Shown in pieces: positions 41,468-51,345 of a stretch of 64,000 bases of DNA. Position numbers and translations under genes: made by a program. The stretch comes from Lacticaseibacillus thailandensis DSM 22698 = JCM 13996 (GTDB lineage Bacteria > Bacillota > Bacilli > Lactobacillales > Lactobacillaceae). A model generated the notes under the pieces. That model worked only from the letters and a program-made list of their open reading frames with translations. It did not search any database and had not been told where the DNA came from. The DNA lies in contig NZ_BBER01000004.1 of NCBI RefSeq assembly GCF_001312865.1, positions 171,517 through 235,516 of the forward strand, in the 5' to 3' direction. The first letter of the stretch is position 1; each line of letters starts with the position of its first letter.

Positions 41468-41797
41468 ATGGATAACAACACCTTACTCATCACCACCACC
41501 GAAAACATTCCCGGACACACCTACACCATCATCGGCGAAGTGTTCGGCCTGACCACCCAATCTAAGAACGTGGTCTCCAACATCGGCGCCGGCCTTAAGA
41601 ATCTGGTCGGGGGCGAAATCAAGGCCTACACCAGTATGTTGCACGATTCCCGTACCAAAGCCATCGAGCGTTTACGCGACGAGGCGGCCAAACAGGGCGC
41701 TGACGCCGTGGTCATGATGCGCTTCGACTCTGGTTCCATCGGCGGCGACATGCAAAGCGTCGTGGCGTACGGGACGGCCGTGCGGTTCACGGATTAA
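41468..41797 (+). CDS. YbjQ/UPF0145 family protein
   Basis: The 109-residue protein has the family pattern: [19 protein letters not shown], an [24 protein letters not shown] segment, and the end [14 protein letters not shown]... [10 protein letters not shown]. These small oligomeric proteins have been annotated as heavy-metal-binding, but their role is unproven. The ATG at 41468 follows GGAGGT. Confidence 0.9.
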   Translation: MDNNTLLITTTENIPGHTYTIIGEVFGLTTQSKNVVSNIGAGLKNLVGGEIKAYTSMLHDSRTKAIERLRDEAAKQGADAVVMMRFDSGSIGGDMQSVVAYGTAVRFTD

Positions 41798-42008
41798 TAC
41801 CTGACCCAACGCCACCAGTCATCGTCTGGCGTCAAGTTAAGCAACCGGCATTAAAACACCACCCTACTTTTTACGGCTGACCCACATTGGGGGAAGCCGT
41901 TTTAGTTTCCCCCTAGGCAAATTCTGCCCGCCATATTTACCTCTCCCCACCGGACTGGTACCATTATTTGTAAGCGTCACCATTACTGCTATCAAGGGAG
42001 CGTAAACT

Positions 42009-43529
42009 ATGGCCACTACTAAATACATCCTCGCCATTGACGAGGGCACCACGAGCACCCGCGCGTTGATCCTTGACCATGACGGCCACGTGGTCGCCGA
42101 CGCGCAAAGTGAATTCACCCAGTACTTTCCCCAGCCCGGCTGGGTCGAACACAACGCCAACGAAATCTGGAACGCCGTCCTTTCCACCATCGCTAACACG
42201 TTCATCAACAGCGGCATCCAGCCGAAGCAGATTGCCGCCGTTGGCATCACCAACCAGCGCGAAACCACGATCGTGTGGGACAAAGCCACGGGGTTACCCA
42301 TCTACAACGCCATTGTTTGGCAATCCCGCCAGACCAACGCCATCGCCGCCCAACTACAAGCCGAAGGGGCCGGTGACCTAATTCACGAACACACCGGATT
42401 GCGCATTGACGCCTATTTTTCCGCCACCAAGATTCGCTGGATTCTCGACCACGTACCCGGCGCGCAGGCACGCGCCGAGCGTGGTGAACTCCTCTTTGGC
42501 ACCATCGACACCTGGATCGCCTGGAAGTTGTCGGGCGGTCAAATTCACGTCACCGACTACACTAACGCCAGCCGCACAATGCTATTCAACATCCACACCC
42601 TGCAGTGGGACGACGATATTTTGCGGCTACTCAACATTCCGCGGGCCATGTTGCCGACGGTGCGCAGCAACTCCGAAATTTATGGGCATACCGCCAGTTA
42701 CCACTTCTACGGGAGTAGCGTGCCCATCGCGGGGATGGCCGGTGACCAGCAAAGCGCCCTGTTCGGGCAACTGGCGCTCCAGCCAGGAATGGTCAAAAAC
42801 ACCTATGGCACCGGTTCGTTTATCGTCATGAACACCGGCACCGAACCCGTTATGTCCGCCAATAACCTGTTGACGACCATCGCGTACGGACTACATGGTC
42901 AAGTTAATTACGCTCTGGAAGGATCCGTGTTCGTCGCCGGCAGCGCCATCCAGTGGCTGCGCGACGCCATGGAGTTGGTGCCCAGCGCACCCGACTCCGA
43001 GCAGGCCGCCCGCGAGTCCACCAGCCAGGATGAGGTCTACGTCGTGCCCGCCTTCACCGGCCTGGGCGCACCGTACTGGGACGCGGATGCCCGCGGGGCC
43101 GTCTTTGGCCTCACCCGGGGCACCACGCGCAACGACTTTATCAAGGCGACCCTACAATCACTGGCATACCAAAGTCGCGACGTGGTCGACACCATGAGCC
43201 ACGATACCCACATTCCGATGCCAGTGCTGCGGGTCGACGGTGGTGCGGCCAACAACGACTACCTGATGCAATTCCAAGCTGACATACTTGGTACCCCCGT
43301 TGAACGCGCCGCTAACCTGGAAACCACGGCGATGGGCGCCGCATTTCTCGCCGGACTGGCCGTCAACTACTGGGCTGACACCGATGAGCTGCAACACCTC
43401 GCCCAAGTCGGCCGGCGGTTCACCCCACAGATGGACGCCAACCGCCGCGAGGGACTCTATGCCGGTTGGCAACAAGCCGTCCGGGCCACGATGATGTTCA
43501 AACCCAACCCAAACCAGACCCCCGTGTAG
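42009..43529 (+). CDS. glpK: Glycerol kinase
   Basis: The intact 506-residue FGGY-family kinase makes glycerol-3-phosphate. Phosphate-binding [35 protein letters not shown] and the ATP-site [12 protein letters not shown] are in place. The SYHFYG segment (near residue 231) carries the histidine that HPr phosphorylates in Gram-positive GlpK, which links its activity to PTS sugar status. No glpD or glpF lies next to it. The start follows AAGGGAG. Confidence 0.97.
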   Translation: MATTKYILAIDEGTTSTRALILDHDGHVVADAQSEFTQYFPQPGWVEHNANEIWNAVLSTIANTFINSGIQPKQIAAVGITNQRETTIVWDKATGLPIYNAIVWQSRQTNAIAAQLQAEGAGDLIHEHTGLRIDAYFSATKIRWILDHVPGAQARAERGELLFGTIDTWIAWKLSGGQIHVTDYTNASRTMLFNIHTLQWDDDILRLLNIPRAMLPTVRSNSEIYGHTASYHFYGSSVPIAGMAGDQQSALFGQLALQPGMVKNTYGTGSFIVMNTGTEPVMSANNLLTTIAYGLHGQVNYALEGSVFVAGSAIQWLRDAMELVPSAPDSEQAARESTSQDEVYVVPAFTGLGAPYWDADARGAVFGLTRGTTRNDFIKATLQSLAYQSRDVVDTMSHDTHIPMPVLRVDGGAANNDYLMQFQADILGTPVERAANLETTAMGAAFLAGLAVNYWADTDELQHLAQVGRRFTPQMDANRREGLYAGWQQAVRATMMFKPNPNQTPV

Positions 43530-43531
43530 AC

Positions 43532-43580
43532 GCAAAGAGGCGCCACTGACAACCTTCGTTGTCATCAGTGGCGCCTTTGC
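43532..43580. terminator. Terminator after glpK
   Basis: Long imperfect arms 43532-43553 and 43559-43580 form a GC-rich hairpin between glpK and the convergent small gene. Confidence 0.8.
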
Positions 43581-43592
43581 GTATACTCCATG

Positions 43593-43739
43593 TTACTTTG
43601 CCGACCGGTCACCCGCACCGCGCATCCCCCGAATAATCGTGAGCACACCGGCTGCGAGCCCGAGTGCCCCACTCAACAGGGTCACCCCGCCAGACACCGT
43701 CGCTAAAATTCCGTTGATCACTACTTTGCGGTCCGCCAT
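43593..43739 (-). CDS. Small single-helix protein, 48 residues
   Basis: The ATG at 43739 follows GCAGGAGG at ideal spacing. The product MADRKVVINGILATVSGGVT, continuing with LLSGALGLAAGVLTIIRGMR, has one Gly/Leu-rich hydrophobic segment and a charged tail GAGDRSAK. It is too short for usual length cut-offs. I do not recognise a family. It is the last gene on the minus strand of the lipoprotein island. Confidence 0.6.
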   Translation of the reverse strand: MADRKVVINGILATVSGGVTLLSGALGLAAGVLTIIRGMRGAGDRSAK

Positions 43740-43821
43740 CTTGCTGCCTCCTGCTACTAAACGCCGCTATCATGCCTACGTTGACAGTATAACAGCGCTT
43801 ACAGGTAGCTGTCACTACCTG

Positions 43822-44477
43822 CTACTGCCGGTAGTAAGCCTCATCAGCAAAGCCGCCCTGGCCGGCACCGAAGATAATGCGGTCGCGACTACTATCCGAA
43901 TCATCATTGGCCGCCCCTTTGGCGCCTCGCTGCACTAAGAGCATCGGCGTCGTCGCCGGAACGCCACCAAAGTAACAGCCCGTGACCGCTAGGGTCCCGT
44001 TAGTCGCGGTATCCGCGTTGCGCACAATCACTTCGGGATGTCAATCAACATCGTGCCCACTGACTACGGCGCCCTTGGTGACCCCTTGGTATTCGTTACC
44101 CGGCTGCACCAACGTTTGGTTCGTCACCACCAGTGTGGCCCCCGTTTGCGGGTTGGTCCACGTGCCGACCAGACTGCTGAAGTTCTCCTGGGCAACGGCC
44201 GCAACGTTCAAGCTGGCACCAGCAGCTTGACTACTGTTGCTGGCCTGGCTGGACGTCTGGGCAGCGCTGCTAGCTGCGCTACTGCTCGCGGTCGCGGCGC
44301 TCGATTTGGACGACCGCGCCACCTTCGCCTTGCGTACCGTGACGTTATGCTGGTGGCTGGTCCTGGCTGCGCGGTTGTGGCTACTGCTGGAGGCCCCCCG
44401 CTGCTGGTGGCTACCACAACCAGCGAGGTGAGCGCGACCACCGTACCAACGATTAAAGTGCTAATTTGTTTGACCAT
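43822..44477 (-). CDS. DUF6287-type lipoprotein A (two or more frameshifts)
   Basis: About 218 residues after repair. The start MVKQISTLIVG... leads into a lipobox LAGC when the early break (near 44410-44425) is repaired. A long Ser/Ala-rich linker follows, then the DUF6287 opening NVAAVAQENFSSLVGTWTN. After a second break near 44030-44045 comes the domain end NGTLAVTG... SSRDRIIFG... EAYYRQ. It resembles lipoprotein B (45557-46666) in layout. The domain occurs in secreted lipoproteins of lactobacilli and streptococci without a known function. Confidence 0.65.
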
Positions 44478-44569
44478 ATTAATTTAGTGCAACCAGACCA
44501 ACGGCACCGTCGCCGCCTCCTCAGGGTGGCAGTGGCCGTGCCGTTAAGGGTTGCTACTCCTCCCGCAGC

Positions 44570-45173
44570 CTACTTGCGTGTGTTGAACGCCGTAAAGACG
44601 TTGGCAACGGCCGAAACGGTCGCCATCTTGTTGGTCGACTCCGATACTGCCAAGTTCTGCTGCTGCAGGGATAGCTGGTCGTGCTGGAAGTCCTGATTTT
44701 CTGCCACGTTAAAGGCTTCTTGCAAAGTCGTCGCCCGGTTTTCCTGCACTAGGTGCATTAAGCGGTCAATCGTCCAGTAGCTGTAAAACTCTTGCGGGAA
44801 GTCTTGCATACCACGAATATAGTCAGGATTTTGTTCTGCACTGCGTAAGTGGTTCTCTCCGGCAGCAATCGCCTTGTTCGCGGCCACGCCGCCAACAATC
44901 CGACGATAGATGAGATACGCTATGAAAGCAATGCAGGCAAAAGTAAAAATACTGGGAACGTACCTATCCACAGTGGACGATCCCAAAAATGCACCGAATA
45001 CTATCAGCACGATAAGCCATAGGATGGGTGTCAAGATCATCCACTTCTTAAAAAAAAGTGCTTAGTAGCTGCTAACTGCTGACGCGCTACATAAATCTCA
45101 TGCCGCGCGTCCTGCGCGTCGCAGTCAGTTGCTTCTTCTTGTTCAGGTAAGCCAAAATTTCGTCTTTAGTCAT
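44570..45173 (-). CDS. Membrane protein with soluble N-terminal segment (two frameshifts)
   Basis: The ATG at 45173 follows CGTGGAGG. As written the frame stops early, but repair at about 45130 (one G missing) and in the 8-base A run near 45051-45058 gives about 200 residues. The repaired N-terminus is MTKDEILAYLNKK then a charged helix (ARHEIYVARQQLAATKHFF). Two membrane helices (WLIVLIVFGAFLG and FACIAFIAYLIY) follow, and a C-terminal soluble half rich in Gln and Asn (FPQEFYSYWTIDRLMHLVQE). No known family; likely part of the envelope island. Confidence 0.6.
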
Positions 45174-45297
45174 AATATGTTTCCTCCACGTTTTATCCCT
45201 TTATTCACTTTTTTTGTATAACTGATAATGCCTAGAAAAATAGTGTAGTGACCACAATTACTCGATTTAAGGCGACAAGTTATCACCGTTAACTTTC

Positions 45298-45482
45298 CCC
45301 AAAATTGCTGCGGAACAAAATAATCAATCAACCCGATACTAGGCCATACGCAAATCCGGTTCTTAGTAGTATCGCCTGTCACTCCATGGTTAAACTCTTG
45401 GTCGGCTGCGGGCACACCACGCGGATAGAACCTCTATGCTGTAGCTCGTACGGTCATCCGCATTGGCCAGATCCGCGTGCAG
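45298..45482 (-). pseudogene. Decayed partial copy of a DUF6287 C-terminus
   Basis: Translated pieces of this region (ALHADLANADDRTSYSIE, then after a frame jump FNHGVTGDTTKNRICVW and DYFVPQQF) match the last 60 residues of lipoprotein B just upstream (ALEADLVNQDVTTNYSIE, FNNGVTDDTSKNRIVVW, QYFVQQ). The frame is broken, the stop codon of the parent is lost and there is no start. It is a remnant of a tandem duplication. The remaining 45174-45297 and 45483-45556 hold no other gene. Confidence 0.75.
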
Positions 45483-45556
45483 CGCTGGTTACCGCACTGC
45501 TACTAGCCGCCTTGTTGGTGGCACGGCTATTTATCCCAATACCCATAACCCAAAAA

Positions 45557-46666
45557 TTATTGCTGCACAAAATACTGTGTATAACCGTTATTACTGCTCC
45601 AAACGACGATGCGGTTCTTGCTGGTGTCGTCAGTCACCCCGTTGTTGAACTGCTTGTTCACCGCGGTACCACGCGGATAAAACTCAATACTGTAGTTCGT
45701 GGTGACATCCTGGTTGACCAAATCAGCTTCTAGAGCACCAGCATTTTGCCCAAATTTAACGGCGGAATCCGTCCCGTCAATGTTGAAGCTACTGCCGGAT
45801 AAGGTAAACTCGGTCGTCGTGACCTGGTTGTTCGTGACCGTCAACTGGTCAGTTAGCCGCTGGCTGTCCTGGCTCCAGTTATATCCTGGCTGACCACCCA
45901 GATTGTTACCGGCCACCGCAACTTCTTGCCATGAACCGGCCAGACTAGAGTAATTGCCCTGTTGAATTTGCGTTAGGTTCATCCCCGAGTTGGTTGACGA
46001 TGCTTTTGCGGCGGCCTGCTTGCTTGATGAACTGGTAGCCGCACTACTACTGCTCGAACTACTACTGTTGCTGGCACTACTGCTAGAGCTGGCTTGAGCC
46101 GTCTGTTGGTGTTTGGACGGGAAAGCCTGGGCCCAGGTCCGCTTGCCCGCCTGCACGGCCGCATACTGCTTACCCTTCGTGGTCCGTTGACTATAGAAGC
46201 GCACCGGATTACTGCCGATACCCAGAACACCTTTGTGAAAGGTAAACGTGAGCGCCTCGATTTTGCTGATGTCGGTGCCCGCGGCCACATAACCTTGCCG
46301 TCCCTTATCCAACGTCCAGGAATGATGCGGTAACGTCAGGCTGACCCGGTTACTCTTCACCACGAGCTGACCCCGGCTACGCTTGGTGCCACCCATCCCA
46401 ATTTCTTGGGCCACATAGCGTTGATTACTACTACCCCGCCGGTGGAGTACCAACGCATGGACGCGGTAGGTACTGCTTTGGGCCTTGGCCGGCGCGTACT
46501 GCACAAAGTAGTACTTGCCAGACAAGTTGGCCACCCGCGCGTGCGTCGTACTACTTGCGCTACTGCTACTGGTGCTGCTGGTGTTGTGCCCAACACAAGC
46601 GGCCAACAGGACCACCCCGCTGGCGACCACCAACGTAGTTACTAGACGCTTAATTCCGTGTTGCAT
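45557..46666 (-). CDS. DUF6287-type lipoprotein B
   Basis: The intact 369-residue lipoprotein has a signal peptide ending LLAACVG (Cys24). A first folded region (NLSGKYYFVQYAPAK... LVLHRRG... LTLPHHSWTLDKG) is followed by a Ser/Ala-rich linker of about 50 residues. The DUF6287 domain then opens with GMNLTQIQQGNYSSLAGSWQE and ends YTQYFVQQ. The start at 46666 follows GGGGGAGG. It is expected on the outer face of the membrane. The function is unknown. Confidence 0.8.
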   Translation of the reverse strand: MQHGIKRLVTTLVVASGVVLLAACVGHNTSSTSSSSASSTTHARVANLSGKYYFVQYAPAKAQSSTYRVHALVLHRRGSSNQRYVAQEIGMGGTKRSRGQLVVKSNRVSLTLPHHSWTLDKGRQGYVAAGTDISKIEALTFTFHKGVLGIGSNPVRFYSQRTTKGKQYAAVQAGKRTWAQAFPSKHQQTAQASSSSSASNSSSSSSSSAATSSSSKQAAAKASSTNSGMNLTQIQQGNYSSLAGSWQEVAVAGNNLGGQPGYNWSQDSQRLTDQLTVTNNQVTTTEFTLSGSSFNIDGTDSAVKFGQNAGALEADLVNQDVTTNYSIEFYPRGTAVNKQFNNGVTDDTSKNRIVVWSSNNGYTQYFVQQ

Positions 46667-46698
46667 TATTTTGCCTCCCCCAAAGTTACTCACAATAA

Positions 46699-47034
46699 TC
46701 ACTTATCCTTGGTGTAATGTAACTTCATTCCAAATGCCGTCAGGTCGAAGGACTTTTTGTCCTTCGACAACGTCGCTGTTTTATGATCACCATCCAGCGT
46801 CATGTCCAACTTGTTACCTTTGATTTTGTACGTTCCGTTATTGTGGGTGCCCTTTTCGTGCACCTTATTGCCCTTAAACTCGAGTGTATCCGTCGATGTG
46901 GACCATAAGATTTGCACCTTGGCTGAGTACGAACCACTCAGGTGCTTCGGCATGACCATGACTACACCTACAATGACCACCACGGCCACCACCGCGATGC
47001 CAATCAGCCAACTAGGCTTAATCCGCTTCTTCAT
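46699..47034 (-). CDS. Small membrane-anchored extracellular protein
   Basis: The 111-residue protein has a basic start MKKRIKPSW, one long helix (LIGIAVVAVVVIVGVVMVM) and a beta-rich outside part with two GNK-containing repeats (LEFKGNKVHEKG, YKIKGNKLDMTL). The start at 47034 follows GGGAGGGG. It lies 32 bases before lipoprotein B and probably shares its transcript. A 34-bp conserved element stands about 120 bases upstream. No family is recognised. Confidence 0.7.
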   Translation of the reverse strand: MKKRIKPSWLIGIAVVAVVVIVGVVMVMPKHLSGSYSAKVQILWSTSTDTLEFKGNKVHEKGTHNNGTYKIKGNKLDMTLDGDHKTATLSKDKKSFDLTAFGMKLHYTKDK

Positions 47035-47152
47035 AATTTTTGCCCCTCCCATTTTCAAATATGACCCGACTTGGTTGCGACCACCCACAACCTGATTATT
47101 ATTTTATGGACATGTTTCTAGGTCCACAATTTATACGCGCAAATTTAGCTGC

Positions 47153-47186
47153 TTTTCTGCCTAGATTTTGCATATATGTAATTTCG
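47153..47186 (-). promoter_or_regulatory. Conserved 34-bp element, copy A
   Basis: This A/T-rich sequence matches 52551-52584 at 29 of 34 positions, with an identical core ATTTTGCATAT then TGTAATTT on the plus strand. It lies in the divergent intergenic region between the minus-strand envelope genes and the plus-strand regulator. Copy B has the same orientation relative to a minus-strand lipoprotein gene. It may be a regulator-binding site or a shared promoter. Confidence 0.6.
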
Positions 47187-47223
47187 ACCATTGAGCTTTG
47201 GGTAATTCTGCGCGATATTACAA

Positions 47224-47251
47224 TTGTGCGAATCATAGGGCTATTTATAGA
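47224..47251 (+). promoter_or_regulatory. Promoter of the first fused Rgg-like regulator
   Basis: TTGTGC (47224-47229) and TATAGA (47246-47251) are spaced by 16 bases and end about 20 bases before the start codon at 47272, with TTGGAGG between. Confidence 0.5.
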
Positions 47252-47271
47252 TAAGTTGGAGGCAAGTCTAT

Positions 47272-49170
47272 ATGGAACAAACAAGTTGGGGCCACTTTAT
47301 GCGCCGCTTCCGCAAAGACCGGGGGATGTCCCTCGCGGAGGCGGTCAAAGGCGCACACTGCGCACCGTCGACCTTGTCGCGGTTTGAACGGGATGAGGCG
47401 GATATTAGTATCAATAGTATGAAGCAGATCATGGCCAACTTGGTCATGAACACCTGGGATTTCCGCGAGCACGTCACCGACAACGCGGAATACTTCACGG
47501 ATAATAAGTTGTACTACTTTATGAGCGGGAAGACCGACCGTTTACGCCAGTTGGCCGCGGCCTATAGCGCCCAGCACTCGGAGCAGCGTCCGATGCCAGC
47601 GGTGGCTTACACCAAACTGATCTACCGTCTCGCCATCGAACCCGCCACGCCCATCCGCCGCCTACAACGCGACCAAGAACAGTTGTTGGCCCAATTGCTC
47701 CAGCCGTTTCAGGGCTGGAACATCGCCCAACGGTTTGCCATCTACGTCGCGTTGCGGTTTGCCAGCCACGAGCTGTTAAGCGTGATGAGTATCCGCCTGA
47801 GTCGTTTTGCCCTGGCTTACGACGATGACAGCATTCAAAGTTACAGTGTCACGATGGAAGATTTGAGCATCCTGCTGGTCCACCTAGTCGCTCGGCACGA
47901 AATCGACCTGGCTCACCAGGTGGCTGCGGCTTTGGAACACACCCACACCACGCTGGTGCGCAACGGTGAAAACTTTGACCTCAAGGGCCATATCATGGGC
48001 GAGGCGGCGCCGTACCAGTTTGCCAAAGCCGTCCTGGCCTGGCGCGAAGAGCCGACGGCCATCACCAGCGCCCATGTACGCGATGTGATCCACGACATTC
48101 GCAATACGGGGATGGACTACATCACCCAGTACTACCAGGAATGCTGGGACACCATCCAGTCCGGCGTCACCAGCTGGCACGACGTGACACTCAACGCGCC
48201 GACTATACCTCCGGCACCGCTGCACGCATGGGCCTTCACCGCGGATAACCTGCGGCAAGTCCGCAACATTTTGGGCCTCGACCTGGGTGAAGTGGCCGTT
48301 GACTGGACCAGCGCAACTCAATCTCGCTTCGAAAAGGGGCAAACGCAGTTAGGGTTTAAGGCCTCGCTCAAATTGCTGAATGCCCTCCTGCTCGACTACA
48401 AGTTTCTCTTTGGCGTGATGTTTGATTCGCCAGAGACGGCCTTGTCCAAGCGCATCGAGCAGACCCACGGCCCCGACTTCACCCAGCGGGTCAAAGTTGC
48501 GCTGGCGCGCGAAATCGCTGCGCTACCCAAAACGCCGCGGAACCTCTACCTCATGCAGTATGGCGTCCTAGGTCGCCACGCCATCGGCCAACTGACGTGG
48601 CACGGCAAGACCTTCGCTGAAGCCTGTGCCATCATGGGTGCCAAACAATATGCCGACGCCACGGTGGCAGGAATCCTCGCCACACGCTGGATCCGGGTAT
48701 CGGACGTCCACCGGATGCTTAACACCCTTGGCCTGCTGGACAAGGAACAGTACGTGCAGGTGTGGCGCCACGTTCTAAGTCACACGCGGATCGATTCGCG
48801 TAGCGACGGCGCGTTTGGCGCCGTCGCTACGCAGGGCGTCATCATTTACTACCAGGCTACCGACGTGGTCCGCCTCCGCCAGTTATGGGGCTTCCTGACG
48901 CAGATGACCGAAATTTTTCAGCCAACCCTCATTCCCTCCGTCACGGGCACCGAAATGGTTTGCCGGCTGTTTATGTATCCGGAACAGGCGGACACCACCA
49001 TCGCGGCTTTATACCGGGCGCAACAAGCCATGCACAACCTGATGCCGACACCCGCCGAACAGGCAGTATTGCCGCCCGATGCATTTACCGTCTGCATTTA
49101 CTACCTAGACGTCTTCAAGCACTGGCGCGCAACGGCGGTACTGCCCGGATCAACCCGGCCGGAACGCTGA
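47272..49170 (+). CDS. Fused double Rgg-like transcriptional regulator 1
   Basis: The intact protein has 632 residues, about twice the length of an Rgg/GadR/MutR regulator. Residues 6-60 form an XRE-type helix-turn-helix with the Rgg-like end CAPSTLSRFERDEADISI. An all-helical region follows to about residue 310. Residues 323-383 (NLRQVRNILGLDLGEVAV... ATQSRFEKGQTQLGFKASLK) repeat the HTH pattern in degenerate form, and a second helical region runs to the end. I infer a tandem fusion of two Rgg units, a covalent pseudo-dimer. It adjoins a paralogue of the same design. No pheromone gene of the SHP type is seen nearby. Confidence 0.75.
   Translation: MEQTSWGHFMRRFRKDRGMSLAEAVKGAHCAPSTLSRFERDEADISINSMKQIMANLVMNTWDFREHVTDNAEYFTDNKLYYFMSGKTDRLRQLAAAYSAQHSEQRPMPAVAYTKLIYRLAIEPATPIRRLQRDQEQLLAQLLQPFQGWNIAQRFAIYVALRFASHELLSVMSIRLSRFALAYDDDSIQSYSVTMEDLSILLVHLVARHEIDLAHQVAAALEHTHTTLVRNGENFDLKGHIMGEAAPYQFAKAVLAWREEPTAITSAHVRDVIHDIRNTGMDYITQYYQECWDTIQSGVTSWHDVTLNAPTIPPAPLHAWAFTADNLRQVRNILGLDLGEVAVDWTSATQSRFEKGQTQLGFKASLKLLNALLLDYKFLFGVMFDSPETALSKRIEQTHGPDFTQRVKVALAREIAALPKTPRNLYLMQYGVLGRHAIGQLTWHGKTFAEACAIMGAKQYADATVAGILATRWIRVSDVHRMLNTLGLLDKEQYVQVWRHVLSHTRIDSRSDGAFGAVATQGVIIYYQATDVVRLRQLWGFLTQMTEIFQPTLIPSVTGTEMVCRLFMYPEQADTTIAALYRAQQAMHNLMPTPAEQAVLPPDAFTVCIYYLDVFKHWRATAVLPGSTRPER
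48798..48832. repeat. Perfect 15-bp inverted repeat inside regulator 1
   Basis: Arms 48798-48812 and 48818-48832 are exact reverse complements, very GC-rich, with a 5-base loop. They encode roughly residues 509-520 (SRSDGAFGAVAT). The paralogue lacks the palindrome at the matching position. No T tract follows, so it is not a standard terminator. Confidence 0.8.
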
Positions 49171-49246
49171 TTGGCGACCAACCCCAGCAGAGGCGAGCAA
49201 AACGGCACGACCACACCGTGTCGCCATTTAGAGAAAGGTGAGTCTA

Positions 49247-51168
49247 ATGAACCAAATCAGTTGGGGCCGCTACATTCAACGCTTCCGCCACGACCGGGGA
49301 CTGACGCTTATTGCGGCGGTAAAAGATGCTGGGTGCGCGCCGTCAACCTTGTCGCGGTTTGAACATGATGACGTGGATATCAGTGTTACCCGTATGCGGA
49401 AAATCATGCAAAATATCGCCATGGACCGTTGGGACTTCCAGGACCGCGTAGCCACCGACCCAGAATACTTAACGGACAATAAGTTGCTGGACTTCATCAA
49501 TGGTGACCTAAACCAACTACGGCAGTACACATCGGCATACACCCTTGCACACCGCGAAAGCCGGCCACTGCCTGGTGTCCAGTACACCAAGATGATTTAC
49601 CAACTAGCAATTGAACCCACCAACCCTAACCACCGCTTACGGCCTAGTCAGGAAGATTTGCTGGCGCAGTTGTTGCAGCCACATCAGGCTGGAGTGTCGC
49701 CCAACGCTTTGCCATTTACGTCGCCTTGCGCTTCGCTAGCCACGAATTACTCACGCTAATCAGCCACCGGCTTAGTGCCTACGCAAACAACTATAACGAC
49801 CACAATATCCTGCAAAGTGGTCTCTCCATGGAGGACCTGGGCATCCTACTCGTCCAGCTCGTCGCCCACCGGGAATTGGGGCTTGCGCGCGAAGTCAACG
49901 CGGCTTTGGAGCACACGGAGAATGTTCTGGATCACAACTTCACCACATACGACGTCCGCACCCACATCGTTGCGGACGCTTACCCGCGCCGCTTTGCCCA
50001 AGCCGTGCTTGGATGGGGTGAACACGACACCGCAAACACGGCCGCAGAGGTGCGCAACGTCATTCACGATGTGCGCACCGTCGGCATGGACGACCTGTCC
50101 AACTATTACCAAAGTCTGTGGGACACCGTCCAATCTGGCATTACCGGATGGCACAACGCTGGCTTACAGCTGCCAGCAGTCCACCCGCAACAACTTACCT
50201 CGTGGGCTTTTACCGGCACCAATCTGCACCACATTCGTACCATGCTGGGCCTGAGCCTCGCAGATGTTGCCGTTGATTGGACGGTAGCGACCCAGTCCCG
50301 GTTTGAGCACGGCCAGACCCAGCTGGGCTTCATCGCTTCACTTAAGCTCCTCAACGCGCTACTGCTAGACGCCAAAATTTTATTCGGCACCATGGACTGG
50401 TCACCCGAAAACGCCTTTTCTGAACATATTCGCACCACGCCCGTCAAGGATCCCAAAGAACGGGTCCTGGTCGCCCTCCAAAATGAGCTGGCGGCGCTGC
50501 CGCCCAAGCCCCGTAACCTCTACCTTATTAAGTATGGCGTCCTGGCACGTCACGCGGTGACGCAGCTGACCTGGCTCGGGTTATCGCTCAAAGATGCGCG
50601 CGACGCCGTGCACGTGGAGCGCAGCGCGGCGGCCACGGTGGAGGGTGTCACCTCGACACGTTGGATCCAGGCGTCTGACATTCACCTGCTGCGTAACTCA
50701 CCCGCCATGTTGAATAAGGACCAATTCAACACCATTTGGCGCCATATCTTCAGCCATACCCGCCTGAATACCACCAGCAATGACGACCTGATGAGTCTGA
50801 GTGCGGAAGGTGCATTGATCTACTTCCAAACGGCTGACATTGTACGGATTCACCAGATTTGGCAGGTTCTCATTCAGAAACACCCCACCATCAGCATGCG
50901 GGAAACCACATCCATCACGGCCGCACAGATGGCCTGCCGCTTGTTTATCTTTCCCGAACAGGCTGACACCACGCTGGCCTCAATGTTACGGGCCGAGCAG
51001 GCCATGCGCAACTTTGCCCCCGCCGCGCTCAAGCACACCGTCGTGATTTTTCACGCCAACCCGTTTACCGTCTTCCTGTACTACCTGTCGGTGTTCAGGT
51101 ACTGGCAGGCCAGTGGCCGGTTGCACGCTGACCCAGAGAAGCACACATCGCCGCGGCGGGATTCGTGA
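49247..51168 (+). CDS. Fused double Rgg-like transcriptional regulator 2 (one frameshift)
   Basis: About 640 residues after repair, and a paralogue of the preceding gene along its whole length. It has an N-terminal HTH ending APSTLSRFEHDDVDISV, and a second HTH-like segment beginning NLHHIRTMLGLSLADVAVDW and containing ATQSRFEHGQ near the middle. Shared segments in the second half include QTQLGF.ASLKLLNALLLD and FPEQADTT. The frame breaks near 49690; one more G in CAGGCTGG gives QGWSVAQRFAIYVALRFASHELL as in its partner. The start is the ATG at 49247 after GAAAGGTG. It follows regulator 1 by 76 bases. Confidence 0.75.
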
Positions 51169-51181
51169 GCACGTTAACGTC

Positions 51182-51220
51182 AACAGGTGCAGTAGTCCGT
51201 AGACCGCTGCACCTGTTTTA
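51182..51220 (+). terminator. Terminator after the regulators
   Basis: Perfect 11-base arms 51182-51192 and 51207-51217 are followed by a short T stretch (TTTTA). Confidence 0.85.
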
Positions 51221-51268
51221 CTGTTAATGGCAACGATGGGTGTACCATCCGCCTCAACTGGGCGGTAA

Positions 51269-51308
51269 CCCCAAAAGCCCATCCCGGTCTGGCGCCGGAA
51301 TGGGCTTT
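51269..51308 (-). terminator. Terminator after the lipoprotein at 51.3-52.4 kb
   Basis: Arms around 51273-51285 and 51297-51308 (AAAGCCCAT core) are followed on the minus strand by TTTT. Confidence 0.75.
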
Positions 51309-51345
51309 ACTTAGCTGCTCGCTCAGGTTACACATGCTCACGGTA

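Noticed and set aside
47035..47271. SHP-type pheromone gene next to the Rgg-like regulator
   Set aside because: No short frame with a ribosome site, a basic start and a hydrophobic end was found in the divergent region on either strand.
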